Positions 7,431-15,018 of a stretch of DNA of 21,142 nt are shown here, in pieces. Each line of letters opens with the position of its first letter. The first letter of the stretch is position 1. Made by a program: the position numbers and the translations under genes. Location of the stretch: positions 1 to 21,142 of the forward strand of contig CAYWGR010000097.1 in assembly GCA_964458015.1 (NCBI GenBank), given 5' to 3'. The notes beneath the pieces were generated by a model. That model searched no databases. It worked only from the letters and a program-made list of their open reading frames with translations, and was not told the origin of the DNA. Origin of the DNA: CAYWGR01 sp964458015. GTDB taxonomy: Bacteria > Planctomycetota > Planctomycetia > Pirellulales > Thermoguttaceae.

Positions 7431-9170
7431 TCATGGCTTTTCATCTTTCTTCATTAAGGTTTCACGAATGGGCGACGCCGCTTGGCCGGTTGGCGACCCG
7501 ATGACATCAATTTCCCGATAAAGTATCCATGGTCGGTCAGGATCCGGCGGATTCTGGATTTTCTGGTCATAGAAAGTGAATCGGATTCGATCGACGTGGG
7601 TTGCAAGCGGAGTATCTGCTGATAGACGATTCCTGACATGACTGCGTGCTTCCCAAAAACCATCATCCCGCAATATTCTTCCGTCGACATCAATAACCAG
7701 ATCGGAAAGCCAGCCGTTCTGCCCAACTTGCGAGAACTGGACTTTGAATTTCTGGCCGATTCGGTACCAGGGACCGCCGGTGTAAACATCGATCGAGCCA
7801 ATCGTGTAACCCTGCTTGTTCACGCGAGTGTCGAGCGCAAAGGTAATGCTCTTGCCGTTGCGAATCGAGAGGCTGTAGAGGGATCCGCCTTGATGTGTCT
7901 CGCCGGGACCGTACAGTGTTCCATCAGACAACGCGGAAAGTGTCTGGAAACCAAACGGCGTGGGACTGGCATCGTTCGTACTCACGTTTACCAAACTGGT
8001 TTGCAGTAGATCATTCCGCGCGACAGTAAACGACCCTTCCGGCATGTTTGTAGACCAATCGACAACCACGTCTCTTCGAGCAGTCGATTGTGGAATGACT
8101 CGCACGAAATGGTCGGCGGCCGCGGGCAATGTCAAAATCTGTTGGCTTCCAGGTTCGAGCCGGGCAGCACTCTTTTCACTTTCCGCAACCAACCGCATCC
8201 GACTTGCTCCGCCCAATGCGGTCAAGTCGACTTGTCCACTCAGCACATGCACCTCGAACGCGCCATTCCCTTGCACTTCAACACCAAACTCGGTGCCCAG
8301 ATCGGTCACAACGGCATTCGGCGTCCGAATGCAGAAGGGATTAGGGATTGGGGATTGGGGATTGGAAATTTGGGATTTGTTGATTTGGGATTTGGGATTT
8401 GCTTCACTGGGCACTGACCACTGACCACTGGCCACTTTCTTCTCCAGCTTCCCTGTTAGTTTTCCGAGTGATAAATACCCACCATTCGCCTCCACCTCAT
8501 ACGCCACAGGCCCCTGCAAAATGACCTTGGCTCCGGTGTCGTAGGTGATTTCCATCAAGCCGGAAGCCAAAACATATTTGCGACCGAGTAGAACATTAGC
8601 GCCGTTAAAGGTCTCGGTGTTCGGATCAGCCCACTTGCAGTCGACCATGCCGGTGATCTTGCCAACGACTTTCAAAGTCGGATCGAAAGTTGTTTTTGAA
8701 GGCAAGGATGAAGAATCCCGAGCAATTTTATCCGGGCTGGATACATAGATCATCGAAGCAAACCATAAACCAAGGCCTGTCAGTACGGTTCCAATCAGAA
8801 GCGAGAACGGCAATTCCTGTGAGAAAAAGCCGATTGTGCCGTGGAGAGTGGAGGAAATGAAACCCTGGGAAGCAGCAGGCACGGACACTAGAGGCGTCGT
8901 CCCATCGATCGGAATTTCAGCGTCACTAACATCCGGGACTTCCGTATCGAAAGTGTTTTTTCCAAATGCATTTTTAATTGCATCATTTGCTTGCAATTCC
9001 ATTTCCAACAGGATATGCATCCTGCAGTAGTCCCAGTATTGACGACGGGATGCCTTTTCGGCCAGCAGAAGGGAGTCCAACTCAACGAAATCGTTCCGAG
9101 AAGCGACCTCATCGCATACCGCCTCGGCAAGATCCAACAGGCGGTCGATATTGATGGCGGAGTCACTCAT
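7431..9170 (-). CDS. FecR-domain transmembrane protein (module A), putative sigma regulator
   Basis: This is a 579-residue protein. Residues 1-60 are helical (LLDLAEAVCDEV, LDSLLLAEKASRRQYWDYCRMH), as in planctomycete FecR/anti-sigma-like proteins. One membrane segment lies at about 121-143 (FSLLIGTVLTGLGLWFASMI). A FecR domain spans about 165-345 with VILQGPVAYEVEANGGYLSLGKLTG and the hallmark VVTDLGTEFGVEV (287-299). Residues about 385-560 form a C-terminal beta domain ending RIRFTFYD and YREIDVIG, which looks galactose-binding-like. Between the FecR strands, residues about 246-278 are encoded by an inserted DNA repeat rich in N, P, S, Q. The gene overlaps the sigma gene by ATGA, so the two are translationally coupled. 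By family, it should receive an extracytoplasmic signal and control the sigma factor; the ligand is unknown. Confidence 0.85.
   Translation of the reverse strand: MSDSAINIDRLLDLAEAVCDEVASRNDFVELDSLLLAEKASRRQYWDYCRMHILLEMELQANDAIKNAFGKNTFDTEVPDVSDAEIPIDGTTPLVSVPAASQGFISSTLHGTIGFFSQELPFSLLIGTVLTGLGLWFASMIYVSSPDKIARDSSSLPSKTTFDPTLKVVGKITGMVDCKWADPNTETFNGANVLLGRKYVLASGLMEITYDTGAKVILQGPVAYEVEANGGYLSLGKLTGKLEKKVASGQWSVPSEANPKSQINKSQISNPQSPIPNPFCIRTPNAVVTDLGTEFGVEVQGNGAFEVHVLSGQVDLTALGGASRMRLVAESEKSAARLEPGSQQILTLPAAADHFVRVIPQSTARRDVVVDWSTNMPEGSFTVARNDLLQTSLVNVSTNDASPTPFGFQTLSALSDGTLYGPGETHQGGSLYSLSIRNGKSITFALDTRVNKQGYTIGSIDVYTGGPWYRIGQKFKVQFSQVGQNGWLSDLVIDVDGRILRDDGFWEARSHVRNRLSADTPLATHVDRIRFTFYDQKIQNPPDPDRPWILYREIDVIGSPTGQAASPIRETLMKKDEKP
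8335..8436. repeat. AAATCCC/GGTCAGT repeat inserted in frame in FecR gene A
   Basis: On the plus strand this holds GGGATTAGGGATTGGGGATT units, then GGAAATTTGGGATTTGTTGA, TTTGGGATTTGGGATTTGCTTC, and a tail of ACTGACC units (8412-8436). On the coding strand it stays open and encodes an Asn/Pro/Ser/Gln-rich segment (EANPKSQINKSQISNPQS with flanks). The first 71 bp recur in the second FecR gene at 21072-21142 with a single base difference. Confidence 0.9.
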
Positions 9171-9712
9171 GGGCTTCCCTCCTCAGGATGCTCCTGACGA
9201 CTCACTTCCATTTGAATGCATTTGAGTAACCAACGCCGAATTCGCTTCAACGAATTACATACGCTGGGCTGAGGCCGTTGCAGTTGGCCCGCTATTTCAC
9301 GACTACCTAACTCATCAACGTAACGGAGCTGGAGCAGCTCCTCATCCGCCGGGCTGAGCTTCTGCCGACAAAGACGCATGGCAACAAGATAGAGATCGGC
9401 CTCGTGATTTTCAGCCTCGATGATAGTTTCAGCAAGGGCATCCATTAACTCCTCGCTGACATAATTGGAGGATTTCTTCTTTTGTCGGAGATGTGTGCGC
9501 ACTACGAACTTGGCCGTCTGGCGCGCCCAGGAAAAGAAGCTGGTGCCGGGCTGAAACGAATCAAACTTCCGCCAAAGAACCAGACAGACGGACTGGAGTA
9601 CGTCGCGAGCATCTTCTCGGTTTCTGGCTATTGCAAAGATATATGCGTAGAGTTGGCTGTGGTGGCGAGCAACCAGATCAGAGAACAGATTGTGGCGATC
9701 TTGTATGTCCAT
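9167..9712 (-). CDS. ECF-type RNA polymerase sigma factor
   Basis: This 181-residue protein has region 2 at about 12-77 (LVARHHSQLYAYIFAIARNR, EDARDVLQSVCLVLWRKFDSF, FFSWARQTAKFVVRTHLRQK). Region 4 is at about 112-165 (LSPADEELLQLRYVDELGSR, IAGQLQRPQPSVCNSLKRIR). It resembles the sigma-70 family type common in planctomycetes such as Rhodopirellula. Its stop overlaps the FecR start by 4 bp (9167-9170), the usual sigma/regulator pairing. It should direct RNA polymerase to a small set of promoters, possibly including its own operon. The start at 9712 is the only ATG before region 2; no strong ribosome site is visible. It is the first gene of module A. The matching sigma gene of module B, if present, lies beyond 21142. 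Confidence 0.93.
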   Translation of the reverse strand: MDIQDRHNLFSDLVARHHSQLYAYIFAIARNREDARDVLQSVCLVLWRKFDSFQPGTSFFSWARQTAKFVVRTHLRQKKKSSNYVSEELMDALAETIIEAENHEADLYLVAMRLCRQKLSPADEELLQLRYVDELGSREIAGQLQRPQPSVCNSLKRIRRWLLKCIQMEVSRQEHPEEGSP

Positions 9713-9907
9713 AGGCGAAGTCCAGCCACACCACCCACTGCTTCCCCACGAAGCATATCCAACACTTCCGTAACAATTCTCTCTGTAGACAAATGCAGGC
9801 TAGAGGCAACTTTTCACCCAAAAAATCCGAATATTCTTCATCTTGCTGAAACGCGAGCCGTAAACTATATCAGCACCAAGACTTACAGTGTCTTTTTGCT
9901 TATCTCT

Positions 9908-9939
9908 TTTATAGTACCCACGCGATGACGCACCTGTCC
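9908..9939 (-). promoter_or_regulatory. Possible promoter of module A
   Basis: On the minus strand TTGGACA is followed, after about 18-19 bp, by GGTACTATAAA, about 200 bp upstream of the sigma start. This is only a loose match to sigma-70 elements. An ECF promoter would look different and I cannot identify one by eye. Confidence 0.2.
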
Positions 9940-10022
9940 AATTTTTGCCCTGAAAATTCACGGCGGTACGCGGCGCCAAGGATACTGCGGCCACTCTGGC
10001 GGTTGCTATAAGTCACTGACCG

Positions 10023-10238
10023 TCAATAGTTTATGCCATTTCCGGTCAGTTGTCTTCGAGCGATCGCATCACCGCGGAACCCCGATTGTCGAACGGTCAG
10101 AATCCGGAAACCATGCTCCGCTAGGAACATGCCCATGCTTGCGTCATTAGCATTGTTCGCGGCAAGCAGTTCGACTGTGATGGTTTCAGGAGGTGTGTCG
10201 CCGAAAGAAGGGAATCGAGCGTCTACGCTATGGAGCCA
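10023..10238 (-). pseudogene. Possible coding remnant, unidentified
   Basis: On the minus strand a frame stays open from just after a stop (10239-10241) to a TGA at 10023-10025, giving 71 residues with protein-like composition (for example FGDTPPETITVELLAANN and MFLAEHGFRILTVRQSGF). The preceding frame reads KALAVRADGSIA before its own stop, so a frameshifted remnant is possible. There is no start codon with a ribosome site before an internal Met. I do not recognise the family. It may be a decayed gene, the end of a small mobile element, or chance. Confidence 0.25.
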
Positions 10239-10385
10239 TCAGCGCGCACGGCTAGTGCCTTCCTAGGGAACCCCTTGCAATTTCATAATCAGCGCCATTG
10301 AATTAGGAGGGTTGGGGCAGGAGCATGTGTCGCTTGAGTGATCCTATGGCAATTATTCAGGATGACCAAAGCAAACAAGCCATCA

Positions 10386-12470
10386 CTAATTGGCAATCTG
10401 GATCGACGTGAAGAGGTCGGCTAGTTGCTTTCTATTCGGGTCTGCCGAGCTTGCATAGGCCGCCATGCGTTTTGCAAAGCCATTGTATAGCCGCAGAGCG
10501 GTGTTCTCGTAGAACCGGTCGATAGCCTCGCGTTTCTTTGGCGTCATGGGACGGAAATAGCCTTCTGTCGGCTGGACTGCTTGCCGCTGCCGAGCAGCTT
10601 CGATTGCAGCGAGAGTCTCGCGAACAAAGGCCCGCTCGTAGATTGCCTCGGGAGTTGTTGAAGTGATGGCTCGCTCCATGGCTGTCAGAACCTTGTACGG
10701 CTTCGTAAGCGCGGCGGGAATATCCGGCAGCGCTGTCGAGACCGGGGACTGTTGGACAACAGCGGATTGCGATTGCGCCATGACAGGTTCTGCCCAACCG
10801 CCTTCGGTGACGATTTCGATGTTGGCCGAGTCCGGCAATTCATCGTAGAGAAGGGCTACGGCGTCAGGCGATTCGATTTTGTGCATCTTGCCGTTGACCG
10901 AGACTGCACCGATTTTCGGCCCGCCGTTACGGCAGGAAAGATAAAGCATTTTACTGCCGAACCGGACAGGCTGCTTCTGTACGTATTCGGTAATGGAGCC
11001 GGGAATGCGTGGACGCAGAATCAGCCGGTCAAAACGATACTGGTAATCAAACAGTCCACGAACCGTGGCGGCGGGAATGGCGAAGTTATCAACCATGATG
11101 GCGACGCCGCCAACTTGATTGGCGCCGGTATCCGACCACACATTATGCGTGTTTTCACCCCATTGCGACCACGGAGCGTCCATGCGAAAGTCCTTGGCCC
11201 ACTTCATGGCCCGCGTGGCCGAGCGGCGGACGTCTTCGAATTTGCCGAGCCGGTAGTACATCAAAATCGCCCGACCTTCCTCCGATCCCCATGCTCCGCC
11301 GTTGGTGTGATGGCCGTAGGGACTGTCGGCTACATTGCGATTACCGTAGTTCCAATGTGTGTCGTCCAAACCGGGATAGTTGGTAATGAGGAAGTCGAAC
11401 GGGCGCAGGCCGGGAGTGGCCGCGATCTGACGGTAGATTTTCACCGCGGCCGCGTCATCGACGATGCGCAATGCGACCGCGTCTGCGTTGGGCAGAGCTC
11501 CGAAATAGCCGAACGACTTATGCCCCATCACACCATGTTTCGTTCCGTCGGGCTCGATGAAGCGGACGAGATATCCCTCCGGGGTAAGGAGCTGATCGAG
11601 TGACTTGCGGCTGATCTCCCAGCGTTTTTCGTATTCTTTCTGTTTATTGGCATCGCCGACGAAGCGGAAAAATTCGACCATTCGTTCCAACGCTGCGCAA
11701 TACTCCACCGCAAGCACGGAAAGGTAGGCTTTGCCATACGTTCCATCGGGTTTACGATAGCCTGTATAGTCGCTGCCCTGCATCGTGGCGCAGGGGCCGG
11801 CCAGGAGCAGTCCGTTTTTGGGGTCTCGCCGAGATTCCAAGAATGCCGACGCTTTTTCCATCTTGGGAAGGTATTCTAGGATCGTCGCTTTGTCGCGTTT
11901 GACGAGCAACAATTCGGCCTGAAGCATGATTCCTGCCGCGGTTGACGTCAACGACCAATCTCCCTGTAGATAGTTGCCTTCCCCAACGACGTGTTCGCAC
12001 CCCGAAATACCGCCTGGTGTTGCACACTCGGGCATAACGCCTTCCGGCGCCGGATTGGGAATTTTGCTATAGGCAATCGTCGGCGGCATGTGGCCAAACC
12101 GATCCACGGTCTTTCCATCCGCCTGACCGTCGTACCACATTTTGTTGCTCTGTTCCAATACACCGAAGAACGGTTCCGGTAAGAATGGCAGTGAACAATA
12201 GGCGAATCCATGCGAATTGCTTACCCACCATCCATTCCAGTTCGCGCCCTCGGCAAAGGTGTCCCAATCGGGTCGGTACAGCATCGACACGCTGGGAACA
12301 TTGGGGTTTGGATGGAAGAATGCAAAGGATTCGTCGATCAAACGCAGGAACTCCACATCGCCGGCGCCTTGGCAGTATTTGCCCTCATATTGGTTTGGCG
12401 AGGCTGCCGCAAAGGCCGACAGAACGGCGATCCATGCAAGCGTCAACAATGTGCGGAATAGCCGGATCAT
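10386..12470 (-). CDS. Secreted (alpha/alpha)6-barrel glycosidase-like protein
   Basis: This 694-residue protein has a clear signal peptide (MIRLFRTLLTLAWIAVLSAF, cleavage near AAAS). Residues about 170-480 have the helical-hairpin pattern of six-hairpin glycosidases: YLQGDWSLTSTAAGIMLQ, YGKAYLSVLAVEYCAALERM, LGDA-like VGDANKQKEYEKRW. The HHTNGGAWGSEEGRAILMYY segment (387-406) resembles the His-Asn-Gly-Gly-x-Trp region of GH94/GH37/GH63-type barrels. Residues 480-555 look like a beta-sandwich tail, and 560-694 are a largely helical extension of unknown role. GAGGAG (12478-12483) sits 7 nt before the ATG. It is the last gene of module B, 43 bp after the GH3 gene. I cannot assign a GH family, substrate or catalytic residues. 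Confidence 0.7.
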   Translation of the reverse strand: MIRLFRTLLTLAWIAVLSAFAAASPNQYEGKYCQGAGDVEFLRLIDESFAFFHPNPNVPSVSMLYRPDWDTFAEGANWNGWWVSNSHGFAYCSLPFLPEPFFGVLEQSNKMWYDGQADGKTVDRFGHMPPTIAYSKIPNPAPEGVMPECATPGGISGCEHVVGEGNYLQGDWSLTSTAAGIMLQAELLLVKRDKATILEYLPKMEKASAFLESRRDPKNGLLLAGPCATMQGSDYTGYRKPDGTYGKAYLSVLAVEYCAALERMVEFFRFVGDANKQKEYEKRWEISRKSLDQLLTPEGYLVRFIEPDGTKHGVMGHKSFGYFGALPNADAVALRIVDDAAAVKIYRQIAATPGLRPFDFLITNYPGLDDTHWNYGNRNVADSPYGHHTNGGAWGSEEGRAILMYYRLGKFEDVRRSATRAMKWAKDFRMDAPWSQWGENTHNVWSDTGANQVGGVAIMVDNFAIPAATVRGLFDYQYRFDRLILRPRIPGSITEYVQKQPVRFGSKMLYLSCRNGGPKIGAVSVNGKMHKIESPDAVALLYDELPDSANIEIVTEGGWAEPVMAQSQSAVVQQSPVSTALPDIPAALTKPYKVLTAMERAITSTTPEAIYERAFVRETLAAIEAARQRQAVQPTEGYFRPMTPKKREAIDRFYENTALRLYNGFAKRMAAYASSADPNRKQLADLFTSIQIAN

Positions 12471-12513
12471 GAATCATCTCCTCAGGGGCTTATTTGTTGC
12501 AAATATAATTGGA

Positions 12514-14871
12514 CTACTTCACTTCGAACGTGCCGTGCAGCCGGATGTCTTCGGCGGCGGAGCCCACCATGATTTCGATCGTGTCCGGCTCCACGACTCG
12601 CTTCATATCCATGTTCCACACAGCAAGCTCGGCGGCGGGGATTGAGAACTCAACGCGGCGCGTCGTCCCTGGTTCCAACGAGATTTTCTGGAAGCGAATC
12701 AGTCGTTTCAGCGGTGTTACCGTCGAACTGCATTTGTGACGGTAATACACCTGGACGACCTCTTTCCCCTCGCGCTGGCCCGTGTTGCTTACGGCCACGC
12801 TCAGTCGGGCTGTCCCATCGGTCGAAATCGTTGGAGTGTCGATGCGCAAATTGGAATAGCCGAATGTCGTGTAGCTCAGTCCATATCCGAAACTCCATAA
12901 CGGAGCAGGCGAGGAGAATACGTAATCTCGGCCGGGCTTCTCGGGCGTGCCAGGGCGCAAATAGAAACCTCGCTGAGCGGGAAGATAATCATAGACCGTC
13001 GGGATGTGTCCGGCGCTCTGCGCCACGGAGACCGGTAGGCGGCCGGACGGATTTACACGGCCGAACAGGATGTCAGCGATGGCGTGGCCTTGCTCTTCGC
13101 CCGGATAGAACGCGCTCAGGATGGCCGGAATGTGTTCCTTGATCCACGGCACGCTGTAGGGACGGCCGTGCAGCATGATGACAATCGTCGGCTTACCAAC
13201 GGCGTGAACCGCCTTGAGTAAATCCATCTGCACACCCGGCGGAATCGGGTCGGAAACGTCGTAGCCTTCACCTACGGTGCCGGTCGATGGCAACGAAGGA
13301 TCCTCCCAGCCGACTCCGCTGAGTATCATACTTGTATCACCGATGACGACGATGGATAGATCGCTCTTTTTCGCAGCTTCAACAGCCTGCGGAAATCCCT
13401 CCTTCGAGAGTGCAACGAGATCGCATCCTTTGGCATAGTTCAACTGCACCTTATCGCCGACCAGCTCGCGTAGCCCACTCAAGACTGTTATGCCATGCTT
13501 GTTGCTTTTGCTCCAACAATAATCGCCAAACTGGACCTGATCGGCATTGGGGCCGATCACGGCGACGGACTTCAGCTTCGAGGCGTCGAGGGGCAATAGG
13601 TGATCGTTGTTCTTCAGCAGAATAAGCGATTCTTCGGCAATTCGCCGTGATAGGGCAATGTGTTCGGCCGTGTGGACATGTTTGTCAATCTGTTCCTCGG
13701 GCGGTGGGACTCGTTTGCCGTCGAACAGCCCGGTGACGAATTTTGCTCTCAGCACGCGAGCGACCGCATGGTCGAGTTCCTGCTGCGAGATCGATCCGTC
13801 GCGAAGCGACTCGGGCAACGTGGCAAATCCCGCGTCGGTTGGAGCCTCGACGTCAACGCCGGCTCGCAGTGCCATTTCGCCGGCCTGTTTTGCATTTTTT
13901 GCGACGTGGTGCAGATTGGCGTTCATCCATACGCCGCCCCAATCGGAAATAACAAATCCCTGAAATCCCCACTCGTCGCGCAACACCGTGGTGAGCAGCC
14001 AGCGATTGGCATGTGCTGGAACGCCGTCCATGGAATTGTACGACGGCATGACCGACCAGACGTGCGCCTCCTTGACGGCAGCTTCATGGGGCATCAAGTA
14101 TAGCGACCGGAGTTCTCGTTGGCCGAGCGATGCCGGCGAGATGTTGATCCCCGCCGTCGGAGCGCAATAGCCCGCCATGACCTTCGACATACAGAGCATC
14201 TTGTCTCGTGCCAGCGACTTGCTTGCATCGTCGCCTTGCATGCCTTGAATGTAGGCGACCACCAGACGCGTGGTTAGATAGGGGCATTCGCTGAAACATT
14301 CCTCGACGCGACCCCATCGGGCATCGCGAGCCAACTCGAGCATCGGGGCCAGTGCCTGATCCAATCCGATGGCGCTGCCCTCCTTGGCAATGGCCGAGGC
14401 CATCTGTTTGACGAGTTCCGGGTTCCACGTTGCCCCTTGGGCGATCGTTTGTGGAAAGATCGTAGCGCCCTGCGAGAGGATCCCGTGCAATGTCTCGGAA
14501 ATCGACAGAAACGGAATGCCAAGCCGCGTCTTCTGCCGCGCATACTGCTGACAAACGCGGGCACGCATGGCATAGTCGGCGCACGGACTGCCGAAACGCG
14601 GATCCAAAATACCGTAACTAAGCCCCTTGAACCGCTTGTCGAGCCACTCCGACGAGATTTGTTCCTTGGTCAGATCCTCAACAGAAATCAGCCTTAGTTG
14701 AGCGACCTTTTCCTCAACAGTCATGCGGCCAAGCAAATCCTTGATGCGATCCTCGATCGGAACACTAGGGTCTTGGTAGGCTTTTTCCGCTGCTCTGCCC
14801 GTAAAGACGCCGGTAAAAATAAGAACCAGCGCCAGGTCCGGCCGGTTTATGTGAAAATGTCGAGTAGGCAT
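12514..14871 (-). CDS. Secreted GH3 family glycosidase with fibronectin III-like tail
   Basis: This 785-residue protein starts at ATG 14871, which gives a signal peptide (residues about 11-27, PDLALVLIFTGVFTGRA). A TTG-initiated extension to 14949 is possible but would bury it. The N-terminal GH3 barrel includes ALAPMLELARDARWGRVEEC (174-193), SVMPSYNSMDGVPAHANRWL (273-292) and the nucleophile D310 in GFVISDWGG. The C-terminal alpha/beta domain has SLILLKNND (415-423) and GEGYD with E535 as the likely acid/base. Residues about 685-780 form the fibronectin III-like domain. The conserved KH[FM] binding motif is KVM (230-232) and the following EGG is TAG (PTAGIN, 238-243). GH3 enzymes are beta-glucosidases, beta-xylosidases and relatives; the specificity cannot be read here and may be altered. 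It is in module B, 147 bp after the DUF4838 gene. Confidence 0.9.
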   Translation of the reverse strand: MPTRHFHINRPDLALVLIFTGVFTGRAAEKAYQDPSVPIEDRIKDLLGRMTVEEKVAQLRLISVEDLTKEQISSEWLDKRFKGLSYGILDPRFGSPCADYAMRARVCQQYARQKTRLGIPFLSISETLHGILSQGATIFPQTIAQGATWNPELVKQMASAIAKEGSAIGLDQALAPMLELARDARWGRVEECFSECPYLTTRLVVAYIQGMQGDDASKSLARDKMLCMSKVMAGYCAPTAGINISPASLGQRELRSLYLMPHEAAVKEAHVWSVMPSYNSMDGVPAHANRWLLTTVLRDEWGFQGFVISDWGGVWMNANLHHVAKNAKQAGEMALRAGVDVEAPTDAGFATLPESLRDGSISQQELDHAVARVLRAKFVTGLFDGKRVPPPEEQIDKHVHTAEHIALSRRIAEESLILLKNNDHLLPLDASKLKSVAVIGPNADQVQFGDYCWSKSNKHGITVLSGLRELVGDKVQLNYAKGCDLVALSKEGFPQAVEAAKKSDLSIVVIGDTSMILSGVGWEDPSLPSTGTVGEGYDVSDPIPPGVQMDLLKAVHAVGKPTIVIMLHGRPYSVPWIKEHIPAILSAFYPGEEQGHAIADILFGRVNPSGRLPVSVAQSAGHIPTVYDYLPAQRGFYLRPGTPEKPGRDYVFSSPAPLWSFGYGLSYTTFGYSNLRIDTPTISTDGTARLSVAVSNTGQREGKEVVQVYYRHKCSSTVTPLKRLIRFQKISLEPGTTRRVEFSIPAAELAVWNMDMKRVVEPDTIEIMVGSAAEDIRLHGTFEVK

Positions 14872-14980
14872 AATGTGGTTTCGTTCCGTAAGTGTGTTTC
14901 GTATTCCCTGTTGCTCTTCCTTTGTTTGGGAGAGTGTTCCAAGGTACAATCGTGAAACGCGCTATCAAGGCCGCCGAGCG

Positions 14981-15007
14981 CGTCGGATTCGCAGATTTGG
15001 CAGATCC
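14981..15007. repeat. Short degenerate repeat between the DUF4838 and GH3 genes
   Basis: The minus strand reads GCCAAATCTGCGAATCC, almost the same as TCAAATCTGCAAATCC inside the module A DUF1559 leader region (about 6368-6383). It belongs to the same loose AAATC repeat family. The rest of the 147-bp spacer holds nothing recognisable. Confidence 0.35.
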
Positions 15008-15018
15008 ATCTCCTTGGA

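Larger units (their letters stand above)
9713..10385. other. 673-bp region without a convincing gene, between modules
   Basis: This is the longest non-coding stretch and separates the last gene of module B from the sigma gene of module A, so it should hold the module B end and the module A promoter. No strong terminator hairpin was found. It contains one plausible coding remnant (10023-10238, minus strand), listed separately, and a short plus-strand open frame at 10033-10266 that looks like its shadow. Otherwise I see nothing recognisable. Confidence 0.6.

Noticed and set aside
8335..8436. CRISPR-like or telomere-like array
   Set aside because: The units are short, contiguous and degenerate, without spacers of constant length, and the stretch is an in-frame part of a FecR gene.
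10033..10266. Plus-strand open frame of 77 residues in the inter-module region
   Set aside because: No ribosome site or family similarity, and it overlaps a more protein-like frame on the other strand.
14872..14949. TTG-initiated extension of the GH3 protein
   Set aside because: The ATG at 14871 directly precedes the signal peptide, and the extension has no family similarity.
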